Below, piece by piece: positions 29,339 through 38,076 of a stretch of 64,000 nt of DNA. This DNA is from Polymorphobacter sp. Its GTDB lineage: Bacteria; Pseudomonadota; Alphaproteobacteria; Sphingomonadales; Sphingomonadaceae. The notes beneath the pieces were generated by a model that had not been told where the DNA came from, did no database searches, and saw only the letters and a program-made list of their open reading frames with translations. The stretch's first letter is position 1. Each line of letters starts with the position of its first letter. A program made the position numbers and the translations under genes. The stretch spans positions 17,467-81,466 of the forward strand of contig NZ_JANYGL010000105.1 of assembly GCF_025362435.1 (NCBI RefSeq), in the 5' to 3' direction.

Positions 29339-30820
29339 ATGAAGATGCCGTGCCCCGACGACGCCGTGATCGCCGACCGCGTCGCGCTGGTTCGCGGCCT
29401 GCGCAGCGTCAGCGACGCGGTGATCGACGACCCCGCCGAACTCGCCGCCTACGCCAGCGACGGCCTGACCGCATACAGCCAGCTCCCCCTCGCGGTCGTC
29501 CTGCCGCGGACCACCGCCGACGTCGCCGCGATCCTAACCTATTGCCACGCTGCGGGAATCAAGGTCGTGCCGCGCGGGTCGGGCACGTCGCTGTCGGGGG
29601 GAGCGCTGCCGCTCGCCGACGGCATCGTCCTCGGTCTCGGGCGGTTCAACCGCATCCTCGACATCGACCTCGCCAACCGCTGCGCCGTCGTCCAGCCGGG
29701 GGTGACCAACCTCGCGATCAGCCACGCGGTCGCGGGCGACGGCTTCTACTACGCCCCCGACCCGTCGAGCCAGATCGCCTGCTCGATCGGCGGCAACGTC
29801 GCCGAGAACGCCGGCGGGGTGCATTGCCTCAAGTACGGGATGACGAGCAACAACCTGCTCGGCGTCGAGCTCGTCCTGATCACCGGCGAGATCGTGCGGC
29901 TCGGCGGCAAGGCGCTCGACGGCGCCGGCTACGACCTGCTCGGCATCGTCTGCGGATCGGAGGGGCTGCTCGGCGTCGTCACCGAGGTCACCGTCCGCAT
30001 CCTGCCGAAGCCCGAATGCCAGCGCGCGCTGCTGCTCGGCTTCCCGACGATGGTCGCGGCGGCCGAATGCGTCGCCGCGATCATCGGCGACGGCATCATC
30101 CCGGCGGCGATCGAGATCATGGACCGCCCGGCGATCCACGCCGCCGAGGCCTTCGTCCACGCCGGCTACCCGCTCGACGTCGAGGCGCTGATGATCGTCG
30201 AGGTCGACGGCACCCCCGCCGAGGTCGATCATTTGATCGCGGTGGTCGACGCGCTCGCACTGGTCAACGGCGCGACGACGATCCAGGCGTCGACGAGCGA
30301 CATCGAACGCACATTGTTCTGGGCGGGGCGCAAGGCCGCCTTCCCTGCGGTCGGGCGGATCGCATCGGACTATTATTGCGTCGACGGGACGATCCCGCGC
30401 CGCACCCTGCCCGCGGTGCTGACCGAGATCACCGCGATCGCCGCCGCGCGCGGGCTGTCGGTGGCGAACGTCTTCCACGCCGGCGACGGCAACCTCCACC
30501 CGCTGATCCTGTACGACGGCGACGTCCCCGGGCAGCTCGAAGCCGCCGAGGCGGTCGGCGCGGCGATCCTCGAGGAATGCGTCCGCGTCGGTGGTGTCCT
30601 CACCGGCGAGCACGGCGTCGGCGTCGAGAAGCGCGACCTCATGCTCCGCCAGTTCACCGCGGTCGACCTCGCCCAGCAGACCGCGATCAAATGCGCGTTC
30701 GACGCGCAGAATCTCCTCAACCCGGGCAAGGTCTTCCCCGAGCTGTGCCGCTGCGCCGAGATGGGCCGCGTCCACGTCCATCGCGGGGCGACGCGCTTCC
30801 CCGAGCTGCCGCGCTTTTGA
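29339..30820 (+). CDS. glcD: Glycolate oxidase FAD-linked subunit
   Basis: Flavin subunit of membrane-associated glycolate dehydrogenase, oxidising glycolate to glyoxylate. The FAD-binding PCMH domain shows VVPRGSGTSLSGGALPL and SSQIACSIGGNVAENAGG. The FAD-oxidase C-terminal domain has NVFHAGDGNLHPLILYD and LTGEHGVGVEKRD. ATG 29339 (MKMPCPDDAVIADR) gives 493 residues, matching GlcD; the track start at 29210 adds an unrelated leader. First gene of glcDEF, with glcE starting 13 bases after its stop. Confidence 0.94.
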   Translation: MKMPCPDDAVIADRVALVRGLRSVSDAVIDDPAELAAYASDGLTAYSQLPLAVVLPRTTADVAAILTYCHAAGIKVVPRGSGTSLSGGALPLADGIVLGLGRFNRILDIDLANRCAVVQPGVTNLAISHAVAGDGFYYAPDPSSQIACSIGGNVAENAGGVHCLKYGMTSNNLLGVELVLITGEIVRLGGKALDGAGYDLLGIVCGSEGLLGVVTEVTVRILPKPECQRALLLGFPTMVAAAECVAAIIGDGIIPAAIEIMDRPAIHAAEAFVHAGYPLDVEALMIVEVDGTPAEVDHLIAVVDALALVNGATTIQASTSDIERTLFWAGRKAAFPAVGRIASDYYCVDGTIPRRTLPAVLTEITAIAAARGLSVANVFHAGDGNLHPLILYDGDVPGQLEAAEAVGAAILEECVRVGGVLTGEHGVGVEKRDLMLRQFTAVDLAQQTAIKCAFDAQNLLNPGKVFPELCRCAEMGRVHVHRGATRFPELPRF

Positions 30821-30833
30821 CGATGGCGCGCAC

Positions 30834-32036
30834 GTGACAACCATCCGCGCCGACACCGCCGCCGCCGTCGCCGACGCCGTTCGCGAAGCATATGACGCCG
30901 GGCGGACCCTCGAAGTCGTCGGCAGCGGCAGCCGCCGGGGCTATGGCCGCCCGGTCGACGCCGACACGGTCCTCGACGTCTCCGGCCTGAGCGGCATCGT
31001 CGACTATGATCCGGCCGAACTCGTCCTGACCGCCCGCCCCGGAACGAGCATCGCCGAAATCACCGCGCTGGTTGCCGGAAGCGGCCAGCACCTCGCCTTC
31101 GATCCCCCCGACCTCGCGCCGCTGTGGGGCGGCGCTCCCGGAGCCGGGACCCTCGGCGGCCTGCTCGCCCTCGGCCTCGGCGGCTCGCGCCGGGTGTCGG
31201 CGGGAGCACCCCGCGACCATTTCCTCGGCTTCGCGGCGGTCAACGGGCGGGGTGAAAACTTTTCCGCCGGCGGCAAGGTGATCAAGAACGTCACCGGCTA
31301 CGACCTGCCGAAACTGCTCGCCGGATCGCTCGGGACGCTCGCCGTCCTAACCGAGGTGACGATCAAGGTCCTCCCCGCGCCGCGCGCCGGGACGACATTG
31401 ACGTGGTTCGGGCTCGACGACCGCGCGGCGATCGCGGCGATGACCCGCGCACTCAACAGCCCGATGGTGCTTCAAGCGGCTGCTCACGCTCCCGCTGCGA
31501 TCAGTCGATGTGCGGGCGAGGTGCGGGCGGCGACACGGCTCCATCTGGCGGGAGTTCCGGTCGCTGTCGCCGCAAATGCCGCTAATTTGACCGATCTGTT
31601 GGCGGATTTCGGCCAGCCCGAGGCGAATGACGACAATAACGCCATCTGGCACGATATCGGCAGCGTCGAGCCCTTCACCAAAGGGGGCGAAATCGTCTCG
31701 CGGGTCGTCCTGCCCCCCTCGACCGCCGCCGCCTTCACCGCCGCACTCGACCCGGCGAGCGACGCACGCTGGCTCTACGATTGGGGCGGCGGGCTCGTCT
31801 GGGTGATCCTGCCCGATGCCGAAGACGGCCATGCCGCCATGGTCCGAGCGGCCCTCGCAATGACCGCCGGAGCCGATGGCCACGCAACCCTCGTCCGCGC
31901 CCCCGACGCCGTCCGCCGCGCGGTCGCGCCGTTCCAGCCACTCGCACCCGCGCTCGCCGCATTGTCCGATCGCGTCCGCCAGCGCTTCGATCCGGGTGGC
32001 GTGCTCAACCCCGGGCGGATATGGGCAAGGCATTGA
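30834..32036 (+). CDS. glcE: Glycolate oxidase subunit GlcE
   Basis: Second flavoprotein-like subunit of glycolate dehydrogenase, with an FAD-binding PCMH fold similar to GlcD's N-terminal half. VVGSGSRRGYGRPV and FPPAGGKVIKNVTGYDLPKLL-type sequence (GGKVIKNVTGYDLPKL) are hallmark GlcE segments. The start is GTG 30834 (MTTIRADTAAAV), giving 400 residues; the longer track ORF runs through glcD in another frame. Its stop lies one base before the glcF ATG. Confidence 0.92.
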   Translation: MTTIRADTAAAVADAVREAYDAGRTLEVVGSGSRRGYGRPVDADTVLDVSGLSGIVDYDPAELVLTARPGTSIAEITALVAGSGQHLAFDPPDLAPLWGGAPGAGTLGGLLALGLGGSRRVSAGAPRDHFLGFAAVNGRGENFSAGGKVIKNVTGYDLPKLLAGSLGTLAVLTEVTIKVLPAPRAGTTLTWFGLDDRAAIAAMTRALNSPMVLQAAAHAPAAISRCAGEVRAATRLHLAGVPVAVAANAANLTDLLADFGQPEANDDNNAIWHDIGSVEPFTKGGEIVSRVVLPPSTAAAFTAALDPASDARWLYDWGGGLVWVILPDAEDGHAAMVRAALAMTAGADGHATLVRAPDAVRRAVAPFQPLAPALAALSDRVRQRFDPGGVLNPGRIWARH

Positions 32037-32037
32037 G

Positions 32038-33288
32038 ATGACGACGCAAACCGAAGCCCGCGAGGCGACCGGCATCATCCGCAAATGCGTCCACTGCGGC
32101 TTCTGCACGGCGACCTGCCCGACCTATCTCCTCCTCGGCGACGAGCTCGACAGCCCGCGCGGGCGGATCGTCCTGATCAAGGACATGCTCGCGTCGGACG
32201 CGCCCCCTGCCCCGTCGACGGTCAAGCACATCGACCGCTGCCTGAGCTGCCTCAGCTGCGCGACGACCTGCCCGTCGGGGGTCGACTACATGCACCTGAT
32301 CGACCATGCCCGCGAGCATATCGAGGCGACCTACTGCCGCCCGCCGGGTGAGCGCCTGCTTCGCTCGCTCCTCGCTAACGTCTTGAGCAGGCGCGGGATT
32401 TTCCGCTTCGCGACGGCGCTCTCCCGGCTGACCCGCCCCATCGCCGGCGTCCTCCCAAAGCAACTCCGCGCGATGGCAGCGGCTGCCCCTGCCCGTCCCG
32501 CACCTCGCGGCGTCGCCGACCGGCCCGGCTTTTTCCCGGCAACCGGTCCGCGCGTCGCCCGCGTCGCGATGCTGTCGGGGTGCGTCCAGCCGGTCCTCGC
32601 CCCGTCGATCGACGACGCCGCAGTGCGCCTGCTAATCCGCCACGGCGTCGAAGTCGTCATCGCCCGCACCGGCTGCTGCGGCGCGCTGTCCCACCACATT
32701 GGCAAGTCGGACGACGCGCGCCGCCTCGCTAAGGCCAACATCCTTGCGTGGGAACTGGAGATCGCCAAGGGCCTCGACGCGATCGTCGTGACGACCTCCG
32801 GGTGCGGCACGACGATCAAGGATTACGGGCACTTGTTCGCCGCCGACCCCGAGTGGCAGTCGCGCGCCGCGCGCGTCGCGACGCTGGCGAAGGACATCAC
32901 CGAAGTCATGGCGACGGTCGGATTACACTCGCCGGTGATCGCCCCGGGCACCGCAGTCGCCTATCATTCGGCGTGTTCGATGCAGCATGGTCAACAGGTT
33001 ACGGCGCAACCACGCGACCTGCTCGCAGCAGCAGGGTTCGCGGTCCGCGAGATCGCCGAGGGGCATATCTGCTGCGGCTCGGCGGGAACCTACAGCATCC
33101 TCCAGCCCGAACTCGCGACCGGGCTGCGCGACCGCAAGCTCGCGGCGATCGACCGGACCGGGGCCGCCATCGTCGCCACCGGCAACATCGGCTGCATCAG
33201 CCACCTCGCGTCCGGCGGCGCGACGATGATCCACACCGTCGAACTGCTCGACTGGGCGACGGGCGGCCCGCGCCCCGCCGGGGTCTGA
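32038..33288 (+). CDS. glcF: Glycolate oxidase iron-sulfur subunit
   Basis: Electron-transfer subunit linking the flavin subunits to the respiratory quinone pool. Two [4Fe-4S] ferredoxin motifs are seen at the N-terminus: CVHCGFCTATCP and CLSCLSCATTCP. Two CCG domains follow (RTGCCGALSHHIG and EGHICCGSAGTYSIL), typical of GlcF and heterodisulfide-reductase-like proteins. ATG 32038 gives 416 residues; the track's 31876 start lies inside glcE. Last gene of the operon, convergent with the next gene six bases away. Confidence 0.94.
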   Translation: MTTQTEAREATGIIRKCVHCGFCTATCPTYLLLGDELDSPRGRIVLIKDMLASDAPPAPSTVKHIDRCLSCLSCATTCPSGVDYMHLIDHAREHIEATYCRPPGERLLRSLLANVLSRRGIFRFATALSRLTRPIAGVLPKQLRAMAAAAPARPAPRGVADRPGFFPATGPRVARVAMLSGCVQPVLAPSIDDAAVRLLIRHGVEVVIARTGCCGALSHHIGKSDDARRLAKANILAWELEIAKGLDAIVVTTSGCGTTIKDYGHLFAADPEWQSRAARVATLAKDITEVMATVGLHSPVIAPGTAVAYHSACSMQHGQQVTAQPRDLLAAAGFAVREIAEGHICCGSAGTYSILQPELATGLRDRKLAAIDRTGAAIVATGNIGCISHLASGGATMIHTVELLDWATGGPRPAGV

Positions 33289-33294
33289 TGCCGG

Positions 33295-34617
33295 TCAGAT
33301 CGCGGCAAGCGCCTGGGAAAAGTCGGCGATCAGGTCGTCGGGATGCTCGACCCCGATCGAGACGCGGACGAGGTTGTCGGTGATGCCAAGCTCGGCCTTG
33401 CGCGCCGGCGCGACCGACAGATGCGTCATCGCCGCCGGATGCGAGGCGAGGCTTTCGGTGCCGCCGAGGCTGACCGCGAGCTTGACCAGCTTGAGGTTAT
33501 CGAGGAGCCGGAACGCCTCCGCCTCGCCGCCGCGGACGATGACCGAGAAGGTCGATCCCGCGCCAAGGCAATGGCGCGTGTAGATGTCGTGCTGGCGGCT
33601 GCCCGGCTCGAGGAAGCCGAGATAGCCGACGCGCTCGACCTTGGGGTGATCACGCAAGAATTCGCAGACGACGCGCGCGTTTTCGCCCGCCCGCGTCATG
33701 CGGAGTTCGAGCGTTTCAAGGCTCCGCAGCAGCATCCACGCGGTATGCGGGTCCGTGATCGTGCCGATCGTGTTGCGCGTCATCCGCACCGGCAGGATCG
33801 CCGCCTTGCTGCCGAGAACCCCGCCCGCGACGAGATCGCTGTGCCCGCCGACGTACTTGGTCAGCGAGTAGATGACGAGGTCGGCGCCCTGCCGCAGCGG
33901 CTGCGCCCACAGCGGCCCGAGGAAGGTGTTGTCGATGATGATCGGCGGCAGTTCACCGCCTTCGCCGTCACCGAGGACCACCGCCCGCGCGTCGCGCACC
34001 GCCTCGATGTCGACCAGCGCGTTGGTCGGGTTCGCCGGGCTTTCGAGGTAGATCGCCGCGATTCGGCCGCGCGCCTTGGCCTCGGCCAGCTTGGCCTCGA
34101 TCTCGGGCTGCGTCGCGCCCGCCGGGAAGTCGAGGAAGGTGACACCGAGCCGTCCGAGGATGCGCGCGATCAGCGTCTCGGTCGCGGCGTACAGCGGCGC
34201 CGAATGGACGATGACATCGCCCGGCTTGACCATCGCGAGGAAGGTCGTGGCGATCGCCGACATGCCGCTGGAAAAGACCAACGCGTCCTCGGCCTCCTCC
34301 CACAGCGCCAGCCGGTCCTCGAGGATTTCCTGGTTGGGACCGTTGAAGCGCGAATAGACCAGCCCCTCGGATCCGCCCGGACGGACCCCGGTGATGCCCT
34401 CGAAGAAGCGCTTGCCCTCGGCGGCGCTCTCGAAAACGTAGGTCGAGGTGAGGAAGATCGGCGGCTTGAGCGACCCCTCCGACAGCGCCGGATCGAAGCC
34501 GTAGCCCATCATCATCGTGCTCGGGTGGAGCTTGTGATTGCCCAGCGAGGTCGATTGCAGCGCGACCTTGCGCTTGCGCGGCACGCCGCTGAGGCCGGCT
34601 TCGGTCGAATCGGTCAT
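33295..34617 (-). CDS. Cystathionine gamma-synthase family PLP enzyme
   Basis: Cys/Met-metabolism PLP enzyme of 440 residues. Fold-type I features include SSGMSAIATTFLAMVKPGD (phosphate binding), IYLESPANPTN, and the Schiff-base lysine in YSLTKYVGGHSD. The N-terminal extension MTDSTEAGLSGVPRKRKV and its length match a sphingomonad branch labelled only as family member. Cystathionine gamma-synthase, gamma-lyase, O-acetylhomoserine sulfhydrylase and methionine gamma-lyase cannot be separated here. It lies downstream of the aromatic cluster but 243 bases away, so co-regulation is not implied. Confidence 0.87.
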   Translation of the reverse strand: MTDSTEAGLSGVPRKRKVALQSTSLGNHKLHPSTMMMGYGFDPALSEGSLKPPIFLTSTYVFESAAEGKRFFEGITGVRPGGSEGLVYSRFNGPNQEILEDRLALWEEAEDALVFSSGMSAIATTFLAMVKPGDVIVHSAPLYAATETLIARILGRLGVTFLDFPAGATQPEIEAKLAEAKARGRIAAIYLESPANPTNALVDIEAVRDARAVVLGDGEGGELPPIIIDNTFLGPLWAQPLRQGADLVIYSLTKYVGGHSDLVAGGVLGSKAAILPVRMTRNTIGTITDPHTAWMLLRSLETLELRMTRAGENARVVCEFLRDHPKVERVGYLGFLEPGSRQHDIYTRHCLGAGSTFSVIVRGGEAEAFRLLDNLKLVKLAVSLGGTESLASHPAAMTHLSVAPARKAELGITDNLVRVSIGVEHPDDLIADFSQALAAI

Positions 34618-34860
34618 CGCTACACCCTCGCAAATGTCGTTCGCTCAGCTCGTGCCGACATGCCGGCAGAGCCTTCGTCAGCTTTCGCGGGCGGTCCGGG
34701 TGCGCGATGCGGCGCGATCCGGGACCCACGCCCCTTGGTCGGGGGAATAGCCGAACTGGAGGGGGTGAGGCAACGTGCCGTTGTCGAGCGCGGACGATCT
34801 ACCGCCGCTCCCGCGTGTCGCGGATGGCGGCCGCGGACCTATGAAATCAGGTCGCGGCGA

Positions 34861-35832
34861 TCAGGAAGCTGCGGATTTTCTCGCTACGACCTGGTCGATC
34901 GCCCCGAATGGGGTCGATCCGTCGTCCATCGCGGCCTGCATCCGCACCCTGTCGCCGAATTTCATGAAGCCGGTCGTCTGCTTGCCGTCGGCGATCATCT
35001 CGATCGCGCGGCGTTCGGAGATGCAGCTCGACCCGACCTCGGCATAGCCGCGATTGGCGACGGTGCCCGAGCCGATGATGGTGCCGGCGACGAGATCGCG
35101 CGTTCCCGCCGCATGCGCGACGAGGTCGTGGAAGCCGTAATCCATCTCGCGGCCGTTCGCCCGGCCGAAGGGCTTGCCGTTCCACTCGATCGTCAGGTCG
35201 AGCCCGACACGGCCGTCGCGCCAATATTCACCGAGCGCGTCGGGGGTCACCGCGAATGGGGCCATCGAGCATGCCGGCTTGGCCTGGACCCAGCCGAAGC
35301 CGGTCCGCATCTCGGGCACCGCCAGCGCGCGCAACGACCAGTCGTTGATCTGGACGATCAGCTTGATGTGCGCCAGTGCGTCGGCGGCGGAGGTGCCCAT
35401 CGGCACCGCGTCGACGACGACGCCGAACTCGCCCTCGAAGTCGATGCCGTTCGCCTCGTCGATGAACGGCACCGGGTCGGTCGGGCCATAAAAACGGTCC
35501 GACATTCCCTGGTACATCAACGGCTTGTCGGTCACGATCGGCGCGGTTCCGAAGGCGACTTCCATCAAGCTGCCGTGCGTCGAGAACGCAGAGCCGTCGA
35601 GCCATTGCCACGACCGCGGCAGCGGCGCGCGGACGGTGCCCGGAGCCAGCGGCTCGCCCTCGGCGTCGGCACGGGCGGCGAGCGCGCGCAATTCGGGCTC
35701 GGCGCGGGTCCAGTCCGCAATCGCGGCGAGCAGGTTCGGCCAGCGCGTGCCGAACAGCGCCCGCGTGCCGTCGCCACTGACGACCCCGAGCTCACCGTCG
35801 GGCGTGCCGTTATTCCGCGTTACCAGTCTCAC
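34861..35832 (-). CDS. Fumarylacetoacetase-like hydrolase (homogentisate-pathway type)
   Basis: Hydrolase of 323 residues similar to the 330-residue bacterial fumarylacetoacetases. Landmarks are SWQWLDGSAFSTHGSLMEVA, KPLMYQGMSDRFYGP, GIDFEGEFGVVVDAVPMG with acidic metal ligands, VQINDWSLRAL, AGTIIGSGTVANRG and AEVGSSCISERRAIE. It should cleave a C-C bond in a beta-diketo acid. The start is taken as GTG 35832 (MRLVTRNNGTPDGELGVVS) because the track's extension to 35913 overlaps the cupin gene. It is the last gene of the aromatic-catabolism run, 26 bases after the cupin, and probably processes a late acyclic intermediate. Confidence 0.88.
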   Translation of the reverse strand: MRLVTRNNGTPDGELGVVSGDGTRALFGTRWPNLLAAIADWTRAEPELRALAARADAEGEPLAPGTVRAPLPRSWQWLDGSAFSTHGSLMEVAFGTAPIVTDKPLMYQGMSDRFYGPTDPVPFIDEANGIDFEGEFGVVVDAVPMGTSAADALAHIKLIVQINDWSLRALAVPEMRTGFGWVQAKPACSMAPFAVTPDALGEYWRDGRVGLDLTIEWNGKPFGRANGREMDYGFHDLVAHAAGTRDLVAGTIIGSGTVANRGYAEVGSSCISERRAIEMIADGKQTTGFMKFGDRVRMQAAMDDGSTPFGAIDQVVARKSAAS

Positions 35833-35858
35833 GCTGCGTATTCCTTGTCTCGAACGGC

Positions 35859-36422
35859 TCAGGCTAGCCCGTCGGTATAGGCGCCGTCGATCAGGATGAA
35901 GGCGATCCGGCAATTGCGTCCCGACCGGTTGGCCCAGCCGTGGTTGGTGCCACGCTGGACGACGATGTCACCGGCGCGGACCACGGTCTCGCCGTCGTCG
36001 ACGATCAGCACCAGCTCGCCCTCGAGGACGATGCCATAGTCGACCGTCTGCGTCCGGTGCATCATCGCATGGCGCGATCCCGACGCATGCGACGATGCCG
36101 CGCCGGCCCCGACCTCGGCGAAATGCGCCGCCGCCTCCTCGGGCGTCAGCGTCGCCATCCGCGCGTCTTCGGGCGGGATGTCGAGGACGCGGATGCGCGT
36201 GCCGTTCTGCGGCGGGGCGAGCTTGATGCCGTCCTCGGCCGGCTCGCCCGAAGCACGGTCGATCTGCGCCGGGGTCTCGCGCGTGTTCCACACCTCGTAG
36301 AACATCGGCCCGATGTCGCCGCCGATGCGCTGGACGCGCGGCGGCGGGCCATCCTCCTGGATGATCGCGTTGCCCTGCGCGTCATGGCCGGTGACGATGC
36401 GGCGGAAAGGGGCTGTCGGCAT
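35859..36422 (-). CDS. Cupin-domain protein of unknown activity
   Basis: A protein of 187 residues with an N-terminal ~100-residue part (FRRIVTGHDAQGNAIIQEDG...) and a C-terminal single cupin. Cupin motif 1 is altered to HRTQTVDYGIVLEGEL. Motif 2, GDIVVQRGTNHGWANR, keeps the His and Asn. Relatives recur next to aromatic-degradation and polyketide genes, but their reaction is not established to my knowledge; a dioxygenase, isomerase or decarboxylase role is possible. It is encoded between the small membrane protein and the fumarylacetoacetase. Confidence 0.8.
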   Translation of the reverse strand: MPTAPFRRIVTGHDAQGNAIIQEDGPPPRVQRIGGDIGPMFYEVWNTRETPAQIDRASGEPAEDGIKLAPPQNGTRIRVLDIPPEDARMATLTPEEAAAHFAEVGAGAASSHASGSRHAMMHRTQTVDYGIVLEGELVLIVDDGETVVRAGDIVVQRGTNHGWANRSGRNCRIAFILIDGAYTDGLA

Positions 36423-36438
36423 TGCTCGCTCCTGTGGA

Positions 36439-36921
36439 TCAGCGGGACGGGATCAGCGGTGAAGTGCCGTGCAACGCGGCGCGGACGCCGATCGGCGTGA
36501 CGATCGCGGCGAGCGCGGCACCGTAGGCGATCTTGATCGCGGCACCGGCGAGCCATGTCACCGTCGCGAAACCGCCGGCTGCAGCAACTGCGCCGCCGAT
36601 GGCCGCACCAACGGCGGCAGCGATTGCCGCCATCAGCAGCGCGCGCAAGACCAGCGACCGCGGCAGCAGCGACCGGCCCGACAGCGGCGCGATCAGCCCC
36701 GCGGCGAGGCGGCGGCGCGTCAGGAAGCCGGGGACGAGGACCGACATCAAGGTGATCGCGAACGACTGCGGGATGAAATCGAAGCCGAGGCCGCCGGTCC
36801 ACGCCAGCGCGACGTCGTGCATCGGCGGGAAGAAGGCGACGTAGAACAACAGGCTGAGCACCGAATTGATCGCGATGCTCAGCCGCGTCTCGCGCCGCAG
36901 ATAGTCGGCCAGCGAGGTCAC
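36439..36921 (-). CDS. Small membrane protein in the aromatic cluster
   Basis: Predicted integral membrane protein of 160 residues with about four spans: AINSVLSLLFYVAFF, FAITLMSVLVPGFL, VLRALLMAAIAAAVGAAIGGAV and an Ala/Gly-rich last span. The N-terminus MTSLADYLRRETRLSIAINS is conserved-looking, and its ATG overlaps the hydrolase stop by four bases (ATGA), so it is translationally coupled. No transporter family is recognised. It could aid uptake, anchor an enzyme, or handle a toxic intermediate; all are inference. Confidence 0.75.
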   Translation of the reverse strand: MTSLADYLRRETRLSIAINSVLSLLFYVAFFPPMHDVALAWTGGLGFDFIPQSFAITLMSVLVPGFLTRRRLAAGLIAPLSGRSLLPRSLVLRALLMAAIAAAVGAAIGGAVAAAGGFATVTWLAGAAIKIAYGAALAAIVTPIGVRAALHGTSPLIPSR

Positions 36922-38072
36922 CCGACGCGGCCGAGGGTGTCGGCGAACCAGTCGGCGATATAATCGCGGCCGAACGCCATGTTGTCCGCCCCGACGTGCT
37001 CGACCCCGCCCTCACGCTCGGTGAAGATGCGGAGTTCGCGGCGGCGGCTGTTGACCAACTGGTCGAAGCTCTGGTGGGCGTAGTCGACCGAGATCTGGCG
37101 GTCCTTCGCGCCGTGGGTGACGAGGAACGGCACCTCGATCCGCGACATGTGGCCGTCGAGTCCCATCTCGGCGGACTTGGCGAGGAAGTCGTCCATGTCG
37201 CTCGCGCCGAACGCCCAGAAGACGTGCGCCCAGTAATGCGGGATCGGGTTCTCGCCTTCCTTGCGGATGCGCTTGTCCTGGACCTCGCGCCAATTGTGGT
37301 TGGCGCCCCACACCGCGCCCGAGGCGAAGCGCGGTTCATAGGCGACCGCGCGCGGGGCGAAGTGCCCGCCGAGGCTGATCCCGGTCATGCCGATCCGTGT
37401 CGCATCGACGTCGGCCCGCGCTTCGAGCCAGTCGACCGCCTTCGATGCCCAGCTCTCGCTGTGCGGATCGACCGGCAGACCTTGGAGGCGCAGAGCCTCG
37501 CCCGAACCGGGCTGGTCGACACACAAGGTCGAGATGCCGCGGCGGGCGAGCGCCTCGGGCAGCCCCGACCAGTAGAGCAGTTCCTTGCAGCTATCGAGGC
37601 CGTTGCAATAGACCACCGTCGGCTTCGGCCCGTCGCCGGGCGCACGGGTGAACAGCGCCGGCATCGTCCCCGACGCGAGCGAAATCTCGACGCGCTCGCG
37701 GCCCATCTTGCCGAGCACGGTCGACCTTTCGAAGGTCGCCAGTGCGCGGGCGTAGATCGCGGCGCGGCCCGGCGAGCCGTGCCCCTGCATGCGTTCGGCG
37801 ACGAACAAATAAAGCGCGGCGCGTTCGAGCTTGTTCGACGCGGAGATGCCGCGGCCGAGCTGCTCATCCTCGTCGGCAAGCCCGGTCAGGCGGTCGGCCA
37901 TCTCGACCCAGCGCGCCATGAACTGCGGCGTGCCGGCGTCGCCCCCTGCCGCCGCGGCGTCGCGGATCGGCTGGCACATGTCGATGATCTCGCCGATGCG
38001 CCCGCCGCTTTCGAGGGCGATCGCGACCGACAGGTTCCAGATATAATTGGGGAAGTATTCGAACAATGACAT
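36918..38072 (-). CDS. Alpha/beta-hydrolase, 2,6-dihydroxypseudooxynicotine hydrolase-like C-C hydrolase
   Basis: A protein of 384 residues starting at ATG 38072 (MSLFEYFPNYIWNLSVAIALE). A helical N-terminal lid domain of ~150 residues precedes the hydrolase core: GDGPKPTVVYCNGLDSCKE (oxyanion region), nucleophile elbow GMTGISLGGHFAPR, acid in THGAKDRQIS and histidine in GGVEHVGADN. This architecture is that of 2,6-dihydroxypseudooxynicotine hydrolase and FrsA-like proteins, which break a C-C bond next to a ketone. It begins four bases after the dioxygenase stop and overlaps the membrane-protein gene. It may act on the ring-cleavage product or deacylate an aromatic ketone before cleavage. Confidence 0.85.
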   Translation of the reverse strand: MSLFEYFPNYIWNLSVAIALESGGRIGEIIDMCQPIRDAAAAGGDAGTPQFMARWVEMADRLTGLADEDEQLGRGISASNKLERAALYLFVAERMQGHGSPGRAAIYARALATFERSTVLGKMGRERVEISLASGTMPALFTRAPGDGPKPTVVYCNGLDSCKELLYWSGLPEALARRGISTLCVDQPGSGEALRLQGLPVDPHSESWASKAVDWLEARADVDATRIGMTGISLGGHFAPRAVAYEPRFASGAVWGANHNWREVQDKRIRKEGENPIPHYWAHVFWAFGASDMDDFLAKSAEMGLDGHMSRIEVPFLVTHGAKDRQISVDYAHQSFDQLVNSRRRELRIFTEREGGVEHVGADNMAFGRDYIADWFADTLGRVG

Positions 38073-38076
38073 CGCG

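Noticed and set aside
29245-30837. 530-residue ORF in a second frame of glcD
   Set aside because: Almost wholly Arg/Pro/Asp, the typical alternate frame of a high-GC gene.
33343-35880. 845-residue ORF antisense to the cystathionine gamma-synthase-like and fumarylacetoacetase genes
   Set aside because: It crosses two real genes and the gap between them in the opposite direction and has shadow-like composition.
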